DNA of 64,000 nt from Parvularcula oceani (GCF_000733125.1 NZ_JPHU01000001.1:372001-436000), one strand, 5' to 3'. Positions 1 to 9,782 are shown, counted from the first letter of the stretch. Made by a program: numbers and translations. Notes: generated by a model from the sequence alone, not told the origin.

Positions 1-2520
1 GCCATCCTGATGCGCGAGGAGGCGAAGCGGCGCAAGGTCGAGACGCCGATCCAGATCTTCGCGAGCGATCTCGACGAAGGCGCGCTGGCGACGGCGCGCG
101 AGGGGCGGTACCTCAAATCGATCGAAACCGATGTGTCCGAAGAGCGGCTGCGGCAGAACTTCGTACCCGAAGGAACTCACTACCGGGTCCGCAAGGAATT
201 GCGGGACATGGTCCTCTTCGCCAAGCACAGCGTGCTGAAGGACCCACCCTTCATGCGGCTCGACCTGATCTCGTGCCGCAACCTGATGATCTATCTCGAC
301 CGCCCCCTGCAACAGCAGCTGTGCTCGGTCTTCCATTACGGCCTGAACCCCGGCGGCTACCTGTTCCTGGGCTCGGCCGAGACGGTCGACACCATGCCGG
401 ACCTCTTCGCGCTGGTCGACCGGGAAACCCGGATCTATCAGGCGAAGCCGCATGTCGCGCGCAGGCTTCCCACCCTCAGCCAGGGCGGCTTTTCAGGGCC
501 CGAACCTTCCACCGAACAGAAGATCCGCCACCAGCACGGGTCGGAGCGGAGCCTGGCCTCGAAACACCTCGCCGCGCTCGAAGGCCAGGCGCCGCCGAGC
601 GCGCTGGTCGATCAGGAATACTGCATCGTCACGCTGTCCCCCTCGGCCGGCCGCTTCGTCCAGCCGCCCGGCGGCGCGTTCACCTCGGACCTTCCTACGC
701 TGGTGCGCCCCGAGCTGCGCCTCGACCTCAAGACGGCGCTGGACCATGCCTTCGACAGCCAGGAGCCGTCCCTGACGCTGCCCCTCGCGGTCGCGTTCGA
801 GAACACGCTCCGCCGCGTCGCCCTGCACGTCCTGCCGAAGAACGGAGAGGGGCACGAGGCGCGGCAGGCGCTCGTCTTCTTCATCGACGGCGGAGAGATC
901 GCCGAGCCGAGCGACGTCGATGACGAGGCCATCGACGCGACCTCGAACCGGGAACGCCGGCTGAACGAGGAGCTGAAGGCCGCCCAGGAGCGCCTCGCTG
1001 CCAGCCGCCGCGACCACGACTCGGTGATCGAAGACCTGCGCGCGGCCAATGAAGAGCTGCAGTCCATCAACGAGGAATACCGTTCGACCTCGGAGGAACT
1101 GGAGACCTCCAAGGAGGAGCTCCAGTCGATGAACGAGGAGCTCCAGACGGTCAACGGAGAGCTCAAGAACAAGCTCGAGAGCATCTCGTCGGCGCATCCA
1201 GACCTTCAGAATCTGACCATGGCGACGGAGATCGGAACACTGTTCCTCGACTCGCGGCTCAGGATCAAGATGTTCACGCCTCCCGTGGCGGAGCTGTTCA
1301 ACATTACCGATCAGGATGTCGGCAGGACGATCACCGACTTCACTCACCACCTCGCCTATGACGGCATCGAACAGGATGCTCGGGAGGTCCTCAAGAACCT
1401 CGCGCCGACCGAAACGGAACTCCGCACCCGCGACGGCAGCTGCTACATGATGCGTGTGCGTCCCTATCGTACCATCGACAACCGTATCGACGGCGTGGTC
1501 CTGACCTTCGTCGACATCACCGCGCGGCTAAAGACCGAGCGCCAGCTTTTCGAGAGCGAGGAGAAGTACCGTACCCTGTTCAATTCGATCGATCAGGGTT
1601 TCTGCGTCATCGAGATGATCTACGAGGAGAATGGACAGGCTTCGGATTATCGCTTCCTCGACGTCAACAACGGCTTCGAGCGGCAGACCGGCTTCAAGGA
1701 CCCTATCGGCCGAACGATGCGGTCCCTCGCGCCCGACCATGAGGAGGAGTGGTACGAGATCTACGGCCGCATCGCGAAAAGCCGGCGGGCCGAACGGTTC
1801 GAGCACGAGGCCGCTGCCCTAGACCGCTATTACGAAGTCTACGCCTTCCCGCTCGGCGAGCCCGACCAGCATCAGCTCGGCGTCCTCTTCAACGACATCT
1901 CGGACCGGAAGGAGGCGGAGCAGCGGCTCCGGCTGCTCGTTGGAGAGCTCAACCACAGGGTGAAGAACACGCTCGCCGTCGTCGACGCCGTCGCCCGGCA
2001 GACCTTCGAAGGCTTCGAGGACCATGAGCGGTTCCGCACCTTCGAGGGCCGCCTCTCCGCCCTGGCCGGTGCACATGCCCTTCTCAGCCAGTCGAACTGG
2101 CTCGCGACCACGCTTCAGGATGTCGCGTACAGCTCGGCCCTCGCCTGCGGCGTGCCGCGAGATCGCATGGAGATCTCCGGCCCTCCGATCCAGCTGCTAC
2201 CAACGCAGGGTGTGACCTTCGCCATGGCCCTGCACGAGCTATGCACCAATGCCTTCAAATATGGCGCCCTCAAGAACAAGGTCGGCACGGTCGATCTGCA
2301 CTGGACAGTCGGCGACGGCCCTGATCCCATTCTCGAGGTCGTCTGGCGCGAGCAGGACGGCCCCCGCGTGGAAGCGCCGAGCGAGGAAGGTTTCGGAACC
2401 ATGATGCTCAGAGAGGCGTTGGCGACGCAGCTGAACGGTCAGGTATCGCTCGACTATCGCCCGGAAGGGCTGCTCTGCCGGATCGTCGCTCCGCTGCCTG
2501 GGGAGGAGAAGACGCGGTGA
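1..2520 (+). CDS. CheR-PAS-HWE sensor histidine kinase, 5' end outside the window
   Basis: Cytoplasmic sensor kinase fused to a chemotaxis-type methyltransferase module. The reading frame is open from base 1, so the N-terminus (in this family usually CheB plus the start of CheR) is missing; 839 residues are visible. In order: the C-terminal half of a CheR methyltransferase (about 1-140, with FASDLDEGAL and SCRNLMIYLDRPLQ), a linker, a long coiled coil (about 322-395), two PAS domains (about 410-515 and 520-635), then an HWE/HisKA_2 kinase. The kinase shows the phospho-acceptor His near 652 in ELNHRVKNTLA, an N box at ELCTNAFKYG and the WxE signature at VVWREQDG. Its stop overlaps the start of the receiver gene, so the two are translationally coupled. 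HWE kinases typically serve light or general stress signalling; the signal here is unknown. Confidence 0.9.
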   Translation, partial: AILMREEAKRRKVETPIQIFASDLDEGALATAREGRYLKSIETDVSEERLRQNFVPEGTHYRVRKELRDMVLFAKHSVLKDPPFMRLDLISCRNLMIYLDRPLQQQLCSVFHYGLNPGGYLFLGSAETVDTMPDLFALVDRETRIYQAKPHVARRLPTLSQGGFSGPEPSTEQKIRHQHGSERSLASKHLAALEGQAPPSALVDQEYCIVTLSPSAGRFVQPPGGAFTSDLPTLVRPELRLDLKTALDHAFDSQEPSLTLPLAVAFENTLRRVALHVLPKNGEGHEARQALVFFIDGGEIAEPSDVDDEAIDATSNRERRLNEELKAAQERLAASRRDHDSVIEDLRAANEELQSINEEYRSTSEELETSKEELQSMNEELQTVNGELKNKLESISSAHPDLQNLTMATEIGTLFLDSRLRIKMFTPPVAELFNITDQDVGRTITDFTHHLAYDGIEQDAREVLKNLAPTETELRTRDGSCYMMRVRPYRTIDNRIDGVVLTFVDITARLKTERQLFESEEKYRTLFNSIDQGFCVIEMIYEENGQASDYRFLDVNNGFERQTGFKDPIGRTMRSLAPDHEEEWYEIYGRIAKSRRAERFEHEAAALDRYYEVYAFPLGEPDQHQLGVLFNDISDRKEAEQRLRLLVGELNHRVKNTLAVVDAVARQTFEGFEDHERFRTFEGRLSALAGAHALLSQSNWLATTLQDVAYSSALACGVPRDRMEISGPPIQLLPTQGVTFAMALHELCTNAFKYGALKNKVGTVDLHWTVGDGPDPILEVVWREQDGPRVEAPSEEGFGTMMLREALATQLNGQVSLDYRPEGLLCRIVAPLPGEEKTR

Positions 2521-2885
2521 CCGGCCTGCTCGACGGCAAGACCATCCTTCTCGTGGAGGATGAATATCTGATCGCCATCGGCGCGAAATCGATGCTCCAG
2601 CGCCTCGGCGCCGGAGCGGTCAAGATGGCGCACCGGCTGGAGGACGGCCTCCTCCTCGCGGAGACGGAGGCGGTGGACGCAGCCGTGCTGGACGTCAATC
2701 TCGACGGGCGGCGCAGCCTTCCCATCGCTTCCTGCCTTCACGAGCGGAACGTGCCCTATGTGTTCGCAACCGGGTACAGCCGCAGCGACCTGGACCTGGC
2801 GGGCGAGCCCATGCTCCTCGACAAGCCCTACACTCTGGACAAGCTCGAGGATTCGCTGCGCAGGGCGATGGACCGCCCGCAATAG
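2517..2885 (+). CDS. Single-domain response regulator
   Basis: A 122-residue CheY-like receiver with no output domain. The conserved residues are all present: acidic pair E14/D15, phospho-acceptor D59 (AVLDVNLDG), T85 (VFATGYS) and K103 (LDKPYT). It starts with GTG inside the last codons of the upstream HWE kinase (GTGA overlap), so it is the probable partner of that kinase. Receivers paired with HWE kinases often act as phosphate sinks or as protein-binding switches rather than as transcription factors; which applies here is not visible. Confidence 0.88.
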   Translation: MTGLLDGKTILLVEDEYLIAIGAKSMLQRLGAGAVKMAHRLEDGLLLAETEAVDAAVLDVNLDGRRSLPIASCLHERNVPYVFATGYSRSDLDLAGEPMLLDKPYTLDKLEDSLRRAMDRPQ

Positions 2886-2909
2886 ACGGCCCGCGCGGCC
2901 CGGTCCCGT

Positions 2910-3245
2910 TCAGCCCTCCCGGCAGGCCCGCTCGGCGCGCTGCCCGGCCTCGGCCATGCGCTGGCTGAGCGCGATTCCGTCCGGGCGTTCCGCCAACATC
3001 ACCATCGCGCCGAACATGTCGTCATCCGTCGCCTCGAGAAGTTCGGCGAAGACGTCCATGTCCTCCTCGCTCAGCGCCTCGCCCATTTCCGAGGCGAGGC
3101 AGGCGCATTGCTCCTCCGTCGCGGCGCCCTGCGACTGGCAGGCATTGGCGAGCGCCTGCTCCTCCGAGGACAGGCCGCCGCCGCAGCCGGCCAGCGCCAG
3201 AAGGAAAGATCCGGCCAGAGCCGAGGTGAGCGCGTTCTTGTTCAT
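2910..3245 (-). CDS. Small exported lipoprotein of unknown function
   Basis: A 111-residue protein with a lipoprotein signal peptide; the lipobox LALAGC places the lipidated cysteine at residue 21. The mature part is small, acidic and helical-looking with four further cysteines (ACQS, EQCAC and ACREG contexts), which could pair in the periplasm. The start at 3245 is preceded by an AGGAG about 9 bases upstream. The frame stays open much further upstream, but that extension runs antisense through asd and is not credible. I do not recognise the family. Confidence 0.75.
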   Translation of the reverse strand: MNKNALTSALAGSFLLALAGCGGGLSSEEQALANACQSQGAATEEQCACLASEMGEALSEEDMDVFAELLEATDDDMFGAMVMLAERPDGIALSQRMAEAGQRAERACREG

Positions 3246-3656
3246 GACTGCCGTCTCCTGCTCGATCCTGTTGACTTGTTTCATCGGCTCCGCCCGCGCG
3301 CGGGGAAGCGCCGCGGAGCCTGCGGAGAAGGCGATCCGCACCAAGACGGAACCGTTCCGCGAAGAACAGGCCCGCCTTCGATGCCGCCATGGCAGCGGAC
3401 CGTCGCGTTCATTACTGGTTCTCCCCCATAGCTGGCTGTCCCGACACTTGCTCGTCCCCAAGGCAACCAGACGAAGGACCGTAGGTTCGCGCCAGAGGGA
3501 TGTAAACGCGGCCGCTGCAGAAATGCCGCCGCCCGGCTTCAGCGAAACTCTTCGCAGCATCAACGGATCTGGCCCTCGCGCCTTGCGTGCCGCTCCTCCC
3601 TTGACCCCCGCTTCCGCGCGGCTAAGCCCGGTTTTCCACGAACAAAGGATACGAGC
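3246..3656. other. Non-coding region between the lipoprotein gene and asd
   Basis: About 410 bases between divergent genes. I see no open frame with credible start and codon use, no strong hairpin and no repeat. It should hold the promoters of asd (plus strand) and the lipoprotein gene (minus strand), but no textbook promoter stands out. Confidence 0.5.
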
Positions 3657-4682
3657 ATGGCCTTCAACGTCGCCGTCGTCGGCGCCACCGGCATGGTCGG
3701 TCAGGAAGTCCTCGCCATCCTGGCCGAGCGCATGTTCCCGACCGCCGAAGTCTTCGCCCTCGCCTCGCGCAGCTCGATGGGGCGCGAGGTCTCCTATGGC
3801 GACAGGACGCTCAAATGCCGCGACCTCGCCCAGTTCGACTTCGGCCAGGCCGATATCGCGATCTTTGCGGCGGGCGGCGACGTCTCGGGCGAATACGCGC
3901 AGAAGGCGGCGGACAAGGGCTGCCTCGTCATCGACAACTCCTCGCGCTTCCGCCTCGACGAGGACGTGCCGCTGGTCGTCCCGGAGGTGAACCCGGACGC
4001 GGTCGAAGGCTTCAGGAAGCGCGGGATCATCGCCAACCCCAACTGCTCGACCGCGCAGATGGTCGTCGCCCTGAAGCCTCTTCACGACCTCGCCGGGATC
4101 AAGCGCGTCGTCGTCTCGACCTATCAGTCCGTGTCCGGCGCGGGCCGGGAGGCCTCCGACGAGCTCTTCACCCAGACCAAGGGCATCTACGTCAACGACG
4201 ATCCGACCCCGTCGCAATTCACCAAGCAGATCGCCTTCAACGTCATCCCGCACATCGACGTCTTCATGGAGGACGGATCGACCCGCGAGGAATACAAGAT
4301 GGTCGCGGAGACGCAGAAGATGCTCGATCCGAACATCAAGCTGACCGCGACCGCCGTGCGCGTGCCGGTTTTCGTCGGCCATTCCGAAGCGATCAACATC
4401 GAGTTCGAGCGGCCGATCACGGTCTCAGAGGCGCGCAAGACGCTGCGCGAGGCGCCGGGCATCCTCGTCGTCGACAAGCGCGAGGACGGCGGATACGTCA
4501 CGCCCGTCGAATGCGTCGGCGACTTCGCCACCTTCATCAGCCGCATCCGCAAGGATCCGACCGTCGAGAACGGCCTGAACCTCTGGTGCGTCTCGGACAA
4601 TCTGCGCAAGGGCGCGGCGCTGAACGCCGTCCAGATCGCCGAGCTGGTGGTCAACAGGGGGCTGGTCGAGGCGCGGGACTGA
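3657..4682 (+). CDS. asd: Aspartate-semialdehyde dehydrogenase
   Basis: Reduces aspartyl phosphate to aspartate semialdehyde with NADPH, the branch-point step towards lysine/diaminopimelate, threonine and methionine; cytoplasmic. The 341-residue length is normal. The N-terminal nucleotide-binding motif GATGMVGQ (about 9-16), the catalytic cysteine C130 in NPNCSTAQ and the active-site histidine H242 in VGHSEAIN are all present. It appears to be transcribed alone, with a permease gene 40 or so bases downstream on the same strand. Confidence 0.96.
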   Translation: MAFNVAVVGATGMVGQEVLAILAERMFPTAEVFALASRSSMGREVSYGDRTLKCRDLAQFDFGQADIAIFAAGGDVSGEYAQKAADKGCLVIDNSSRFRLDEDVPLVVPEVNPDAVEGFRKRGIIANPNCSTAQMVVALKPLHDLAGIKRVVVSTYQSVSGAGREASDELFTQTKGIYVNDDPTPSQFTKQIAFNVIPHIDVFMEDGSTREEYKMVAETQKMLDPNIKLTATAVRVPVFVGHSEAINIEFERPITVSEARKTLREAPGILVVDKREDGGYVTPVECVGDFATFISRIRKDPTVENGLNLWCVSDNLRKGAALNAVQIAELVVNRGLVEARD

Positions 4683-4725
4683 AACTTTCCGGAACGTCTC
4701 GCCCGCTCATCCGTTGGGGATGGGC

Positions 4726-5967
4726 ATGGCCAGGGACGCACCGGACAAGAACCAGGATTCGCACCTTCAGCGCTCGATGGGCCTGCCCGGCCTCGCCTTT
4801 TACGGGACGGGCACCATTCTGGGCGCTGGCATCTTCGTCGTCATCGGCGAGGTGGTGGCGGAGGCTGGTGCCCTCTCGCCGCTCGCCTATGCGCTCGCAG
4901 GAACGGTCGCGCTGATGACCGCGCTCTCCTTCGGAGAGCTCGGTGCGCGCATCCCGACGGCGGGCGGCCCCATCGACTACGTCGAGAAAGCCTTCGACAG
5001 CCGCAGGCTGGCCGTTCTCACCGGCTGGGTCCTGACGGCCGCCAACATCGTCTCCGGCGCCACCATCACCACGGGCTTCGTCGACTATCTGGGCAGCTTT
5101 CTCGACGTGCCCGGCTGGGCGGCGACGGCCGGGCTCGTCGCCGTCCTCTGCGGGATTTCCTGCATCGGCATGAAGCAGAGCGCCTGGTTCATGACGATCA
5201 CGACGCTGATCGGCATGGCGACGCTGCTCTTCATTCTGTGGGTCGCGCGGGACGCGCTCCTCGCGGCGCCCGGCGCGGTGATGGAGGATCTCGGCGCCTT
5301 CGATGGCGCGGCGGCGGGCGGCCTCTATGCAGGCGCCTTCCTCGCCTTCTATTCCTTCATCGGCTTCGGCGACATGGCGCAGACGGCCGAAGAGGTGAAA
5401 CACGTCAAGACGACGCTGCCGCGCGCCATCATCATCGCCATGGCCGTCGTCTTCACCTTCTACCTCGCGGTCTCCGCGGCGCTGATCGGCGGAGAGAACG
5501 GCCAGGAGATCGCGCAAGCCGAGGCGCCGCTCGTCAAGGTGGTCGAACTGCGCGGGATCCCCGCCCTGCCGGTGGCGATCGCCAGCCTCTTCGTCATCGT
5601 CAATGGCGGCCTGACCCAGGTCATCACGGCGGCGCGCCTGCTTCTCGATCTCGGCCGCGACGACGGCGGAGCGCCCTCTCTCTTCGGCCGGGTCAACCAG
5701 CGCACGAACACGCCCGTCATCGCGACGCTCTTCGCATCGGCCTTCGTCCTCGCGCTGGCGCTCTTCATTCCGCTCAAGGGCCTCGCCAGCGCGACCAGCC
5801 TCGCCGTGCTCCTCGTCTTCTTCGGCGTGAACGCGGCGCTGTGGCAGCTCAAGCGGCAGGGCCAGCCGGACGACGTGCCGAATGTCTGGCGCATCGTTCC
5901 GGCCGCAGGGGCCGTTCTCTGCGCCTTCGCGGTCCTCGGCCAGATCGGGCTTTGGGTCGGGGTCTAG
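4726..5967 (+). CDS. APC-family amino acid permease
   Basis: Inner-membrane amino acid/polyamine-type transporter of about 413 residues with around twelve hydrophobic segments. The first helix carries the typical APC glycine-rich break (GTGTILGAGIF), and FGELGARIP with the following acidic stretch matches the helix 3 region. Starts at 4714 (TTG), 4720 and 4726 are in frame; I chose 4726 because GGGGA lies 5 bases before it. The substrate cannot be read from the sequence. The next gene is a secreted dipeptidase, so uptake of released amino acids is possible but only an inference from proximity. Confidence 0.85.
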   Translation: MARDAPDKNQDSHLQRSMGLPGLAFYGTGTILGAGIFVVIGEVVAEAGALSPLAYALAGTVALMTALSFGELGARIPTAGGPIDYVEKAFDSRRLAVLTGWVLTAANIVSGATITTGFVDYLGSFLDVPGWAATAGLVAVLCGISCIGMKQSAWFMTITTLIGMATLLFILWVARDALLAAPGAVMEDLGAFDGAAAGGLYAGAFLAFYSFIGFGDMAQTAEEVKHVKTTLPRAIIIAMAVVFTFYLAVSAALIGGENGQEIAQAEAPLVKVVELRGIPALPVAIASLFVIVNGGLTQVITAARLLLDLGRDDGGAPSLFGRVNQRTNTPVIATLFASAFVLALALFIPLKGLASATSLAVLLVFFGVNAALWQLKRQGQPDDVPNVWRIVPAAGAVLCAFAVLGQIGLWVGV

Positions 5968-6035
5968 CCGAGGCGATTGCGTCGGCGGCGCGCCTTCGCT
6001 TCACTCGGGCCTCGAAACGCTCAAGGATGCTGCCG

Positions 6036-7232
6036 ATGAAGTCTCTCCTCGCCGCCACCGCCGCCCTCGCCCTCGCCCCCGCTCATGCGCAGGACTATCA
6101 GGCCTCTGACGATGCCCGCGAGATCGCGCGGGAGACGATCATCCTCGATGGCCATGTGGACATTCCCTACCGCGTCTGGGCCTCTGGCGAGGATGTCGGC
6201 GAGGAGGCGCTGGCGGGCGATTTCGACTACCCCCGCGCCATGGAGGGCGGCCTCAACGCGCCCTTCATGTCGATCTATGTCGCCGCGGACTATCAGGAGA
6301 CCGGCGGCGCCAAGGCGCAGGCCGACCGGCTGATCGGACTCGTCGAGGGGCTCGCCGCAATGCACCCTGACAAGTTCGAGATCGCGAAATCGGTGCGCGA
6401 TGTCCGCCGCATCACCGAGGAGGGCAAGATCGCCCTGCCGCTCGGCATGGAGAACGGCGCGCCGATCGAGGGCGATCTCGACAATCTCGAGCATTTCTAC
6501 GACCGCGGCATCCGCTACGTCACCCTCACCCATTCCAAGGTGAACCACCTCTCGGACAGCTCCTATGACGAGGAGCGCCGCTGGGGCGGGTTGTCGCCCT
6601 TCGGCCGCCTGGCGGTGCAGAAGATGAACGATCTCGGCATCATGGTCGATGTCAGCCACATCTCGGACGAGGCCTTCGACGACGTGATGGCGGTGACGCG
6701 CGCGCCGGTGATCGCCAGCCACTCCTCCGCCCGCCACTTCACGCCCGGCTTCGAGCGGAACATGTCCGACGCGATGATCGAGCGCCTGGCCGAGAACGGC
6801 GGCGTCATCATGATCAATTTCGGCTCCTCCTTCATCGGCCCCGAATGGGCGGCGTGGCGCGACGAGGCGCAGGCGGCCTATCGCGAGCATCTCGAAGCCG
6901 AAGGGATCGAGGACACCGAGGAGGCGATGGAGGCCTTCAGCGCTGAATACGAGAAGACGAGCCCGCGCCCCTATGCGACGCTCGACGACGTGCTCGACCA
7001 TATCGACCATGTCGTGCAGCTCGCCGGTATCGACCATGTCGGCATCGGCTCGGACTATGACGGCGTCGGCGACAGCCTGCCGGTCGGGCTCAAGGATGTC
7101 TCGGACATGCCGAACCTCGTTCAGGGCCTTCTCGACCGGGGCTATTCGCGCGAAGACATCGAGCAGATCCTCTCGGGGAACGCTCTTCGCGTCTGGCGCG
7201 AGGTCGAGCGGGCGGGCAAGCGCCGCCGCTGA
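6036..7232 (+). CDS. Secreted membrane dipeptidase (peptidase family M19)
   Basis: A 398-residue zinc dipeptidase of the renal dipeptidase family, hydrolysing dipeptides, often with D-residue or dehydro tolerance. It begins with a cleavable signal peptide (MKSLLAATAALALAPAHA), so it acts in the periplasm. Metal-binding elements are visible: H40 and D42 in DGHVD, the glutamate of MENG, the histidine of SHSSARH and the aspartate of GIGSDYDG. The start at 6036 has AAGGA 8 bases upstream; an ATG three codons earlier is less well placed. It follows the permease gene by about 70 bases on the same strand. Confidence 0.9.
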   Translation: MKSLLAATAALALAPAHAQDYQASDDAREIARETIILDGHVDIPYRVWASGEDVGEEALAGDFDYPRAMEGGLNAPFMSIYVAADYQETGGAKAQADRLIGLVEGLAAMHPDKFEIAKSVRDVRRITEEGKIALPLGMENGAPIEGDLDNLEHFYDRGIRYVTLTHSKVNHLSDSSYDEERRWGGLSPFGRLAVQKMNDLGIMVDVSHISDEAFDDVMAVTRAPVIASHSSARHFTPGFERNMSDAMIERLAENGGVIMINFGSSFIGPEWAAWRDEAQAAYREHLEAEGIEDTEEAMEAFSAEYEKTSPRPYATLDDVLDHIDHVVQLAGIDHVGIGSDYDGVGDSLPVGLKDVSDMPNLVQGLLDRGYSREDIEQILSGNALRVWREVERAGKRRR

Positions 7233-7305
7233 CGCGGCCTGCCGCGCCCCTCTTGCGCCGCACCGCTCATAAGAGCATTGCGGCGGCGCATCGAGGAGGC
7301 GCTTC

Positions 7306-8232
7306 GTGCCAAGTGAGACGTCGAATACGGCGCGCGGCGGCGTCCTTGCCGCCGTCGCGGCCTATACCATGTGGGGCTTCTTCCCGCTCTACTTCATCCT
7401 TCTACGGAATGTCAGCTCCTTCGAGCTGCTGGCGGACCGGATCCTCTTCGCCGTTCCATTGGGCGCCGCCATCGTCCTCTTGCGCGGCCAGTCGAAGGAG
7501 GTGCGGGCGGGGTTCTCGGACAGGCGCGTCCTCCTCGCCCTCGGCGTCTCCTCGGTCTTCATCGCGATCAACTGGCTCGTCTACATCATCGCGGTGCAGG
7601 GCGGGCATATCTTCCAGGCCTCGCTCGGCTACTACATCAACCCCCTGATCTATGTCCTCGTCGGCGTCGCGGTTCTGGGGGAGCGGCTGCGCATGGGCCA
7701 GACGGCGGCGGTCGCCCTCGCCGCGATCGGGGTCCTCGTACTGACGGTCTATGGCGGCGAATTCCCTGTCGTCAGCCTTACCCTCGCGATCAGTTTCACC
7801 ATCTACGGCTATGTTCGAAAGAAGGCGGCCATCGGCGCGATGCCGGGCCTGTTCATCGAGACCGTGCTGCTCGCGCCGCTCGCCGCGCTGGCTCTGTGGT
7901 GGATGGTCGCGACCGGAGACACGGCGATCGAGAGCGGCGATGCCGGCCTCCTGGCCCTTCTCGCCTTCGCCGGTCCCGCGACGGTGGTTCCGCTTCTCTT
8001 CTTCGCCATGGCGGCCCGCCGCCTGCCGCTCGCCACTCTGGGGTTCCTGCAATTCATCGGCCCCACGATCCAGTTCCTCGTCGGGCTCTGGGACGGCGAG
8101 GACTTCACGTTCGCCCACCAGATCTGCTTCGGCTTCATCTGGGTGGCGGCCAGCATCTTCGCCTGGGACGCCTGGACCCACAGGAGCCGCGCGCCGCGGG
8201 TCCCGCGGGCAAGAGCTGCCGCGGCGAAATGA
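7306..8232 (+). CDS. rarD: RarD-type EamA/DMT transporter
   Basis: A 308-residue inner-membrane protein with about ten hydrophobic helices and the two EamA repeats. Family-typical stretches include WGFFPLYF in helix 1, ADRILFAVPLG, and NWLVYIIAVQGGHIFQASLG. RarD proteins are annotated as chloramphenicol-sensitivity proteins, but the true substrate is unsettled. The GTG start is supported by AGGAGG about 8 bases upstream. Confidence 0.88.
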   Translation: MPSETSNTARGGVLAAVAAYTMWGFFPLYFILLRNVSSFELLADRILFAVPLGAAIVLLRGQSKEVRAGFSDRRVLLALGVSSVFIAINWLVYIIAVQGGHIFQASLGYYINPLIYVLVGVAVLGERLRMGQTAAVALAAIGVLVLTVYGGEFPVVSLTLAISFTIYGYVRKKAAIGAMPGLFIETVLLAPLAALALWWMVATGDTAIESGDAGLLALLAFAGPATVVPLLFFAMAARRLPLATLGFLQFIGPTIQFLVGLWDGEDFTFAHQICFGFIWVAASIFAWDAWTHRSRAPRVPRARAAAAK

Positions 8233-8406
8233 CTCGCCGTCTTGCTGCGGACGATCGGAGATGCGGGAGAGGTGCGCGGGGCGCCGTCGAGGGGGAACGA
8301 GGGGAATGGCGCCCCGCACGGCCGCCTCTCGGCGACCACGGGATTGAAATGGCATCTCTCCCCTCGAAGGAAAGAGTCACGCCCCGTGAAATGTGTTAAA
8401 GTTCGG

Positions 8407-8724
8407 TCACTGATCGTCGGGCAGAGCCCGCTCGACCGGCAGCACCTTCTGGGCCCCCGTGTCGATATCGACGAAGACGACTCTGGCGCTGTCTTCGCCG
8501 CGGATCACGAACATGGCGACGTCCTCCCCGACCGCCTGATCCACGATCGCCTCGCCCGGGCCCACGGTCAGCGGCGCGAGCTCCGCCGCGCCCTCCCCGC
8601 CCGTGCCGCGCGTGAAGAGCAGCACGACGAGAAGCGCCAGCCCGCCCAGCAGCAGGAGGCCGAGCCCGGCGGTGACGCCCTTGATCAGGGCGAGGTTCGG
8701 GGAGGGAGGAGGGGAATCGGTCAT
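8407..8724 (-). CDS. Small single-pass membrane protein (DUF6476-like)
   Basis: A 105-residue protein with a short proline-rich cytoplasmic N-terminus, one strong membrane helix (about 20-40) and a soluble C-terminal domain rich in short beta-like segments. It is divergently arranged with the RluD-type gene, the neighbourhood in which I recall DUF6476 proteins; that family name is from memory and needs a profile search. Starts further upstream would run into the rluD gene, so 8724 is preferred although no clear ribosome binding site precedes it. Confidence 0.65.
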   Translation of the reverse strand: MTDSPPPSPNLALIKGVTAGLGLLLLGGLALLVVLLFTRGTGGEGAAELAPLTVGPGEAIVDQAVGEDVAMFVIRGEDSARVVFVDIDTGAQKVLPVERALPDDQ

Positions 8725-8771
8725 GCACGAGGATTTGACACGCCCCGCGCCCTCGCGCACCCCCGCAGGCG

Positions 8772-9782
8772 ATGACCCAGACACATGAATTCACCGCAGA
8801 CGAGAGCGCGGCCGGAGAGCGGATCGACCGCTGGCTGGCGGGCCTCCTCGCGCCCGTCACCCGCAACCGGGTCAAGGCGATGATCGAGGGCGGCGCCCTC
8901 CTCCGCGACGGCGCGCCGCACACCGATCCCTCCTACCGCCTGCGCGGCGGAGAGACCGTCACCCTGACCCCGCCGCCGGTCGAGGACGCCGAGCCGAAGG
9001 CTCAGGACATTCCGCTGAACGTGTTGTTCGAGGACGAATATCTCATCGTCCTCGACAAGCCGGCGGGGATGGTGGTGCACCCGGCGGCGGGCAACTGGTC
9101 GGGCACGCTGGTCAATGCGCTCCTGCATCACTGCGCGGGCAGCCTGTCGGGGATCGGCGGCGTCGCCCGCCCCGGCATCGTCCACCGCCTCGACAAGGAA
9201 ACATCGGGCGTCATGGTCGTCGCCAAATCCGACGAGGCGCATCAGGGCCTGACGACGCTCTGGCAGGCCCATGACGTCGAGCGGGCCTATCTCGCCATCT
9301 GCCATGGCAGCCCCCGGCCGGCCGTCGGCACGATCGAGCTGCCCCTCGCCCGCGCGGGCGGCGACAAGCGCAAGCAGGCCGTCACGGACTGGGAGAACCC
9401 TGCGGGCCGCGAGGCGATCACCCATTTCAAGCGCCTCGAAGCCTATGGCACGGGCCGGGCCAAGCTGCCGGGCGATTCCGTCGCCTCGCTGATCGAGTGC
9501 CGCCTCGAGACCGGCCGCACCCATCAGATCCGCGTCCATATGAGCCATGTCGGCCACCCGCTGGTCGGCGATCCCGTCTATGGACGCACGGGGCTTGCGG
9601 GCCTCCGGCCCGAGGACGAGGCGGCTGAGCGCGCGCTCGGCGTGGTGAGCAAGTTCCGCCGCCAGGCCCTGCACGCCGCGATTCTCGGCTTCGCCCATCC
9701 GATCACGGGCGAGGACCTGCGCTTCGAGACCGAGCCGCCGAAGGACTTCGCGAAGCTGCGCGCCGCGCTCGCCGCGCTCTGA
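8772..9782 (+). CDS. rluD: Large-subunit rRNA pseudouridine synthase, RluA/RluD family
   Basis: Converts uridines in 23S rRNA to pseudouridine. At 336 residues it has an N-terminal S4 RNA-binding domain (about 15-65, GERIDRWLAGLL to RDGAPH) and the catalytic domain with the diagnostic HRLDKETSG motif, whose Asp is the catalytic residue, followed by RTHQIRVH. The presence of the S4 domain and the overall length favour RluD (helix 69 specificity) over RluA or RluC, but this is not certain. Confidence 0.88.
   Translation: MTQTHEFTADESAAGERIDRWLAGLLAPVTRNRVKAMIEGGALLRDGAPHTDPSYRLRGGETVTLTPPPVEDAEPKAQDIPLNVLFEDEYLIVLDKPAGMVVHPAAGNWSGTLVNALLHHCAGSLSGIGGVARPGIVHRLDKETSGVMVVAKSDEAHQGLTTLWQAHDVERAYLAICHGSPRPAVGTIELPLARAGGDKRKQAVTDWENPAGREAITHFKRLEAYGTGRAKLPGDSVASLIECRLETGRTHQIRVHMSHVGHPLVGDPVYGRTGLAGLRPEDEAAERALGVVSKFRRQALHAAILGFAHPITGEDLRFETEPPKDFAKLRAALAAL

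Noticed and set aside
3246-4382. N-terminal extension of the small lipoprotein through asd
   Set aside because: The extension is antisense to asd, and the downstream start has a lipoprotein signal and an AGGAG.
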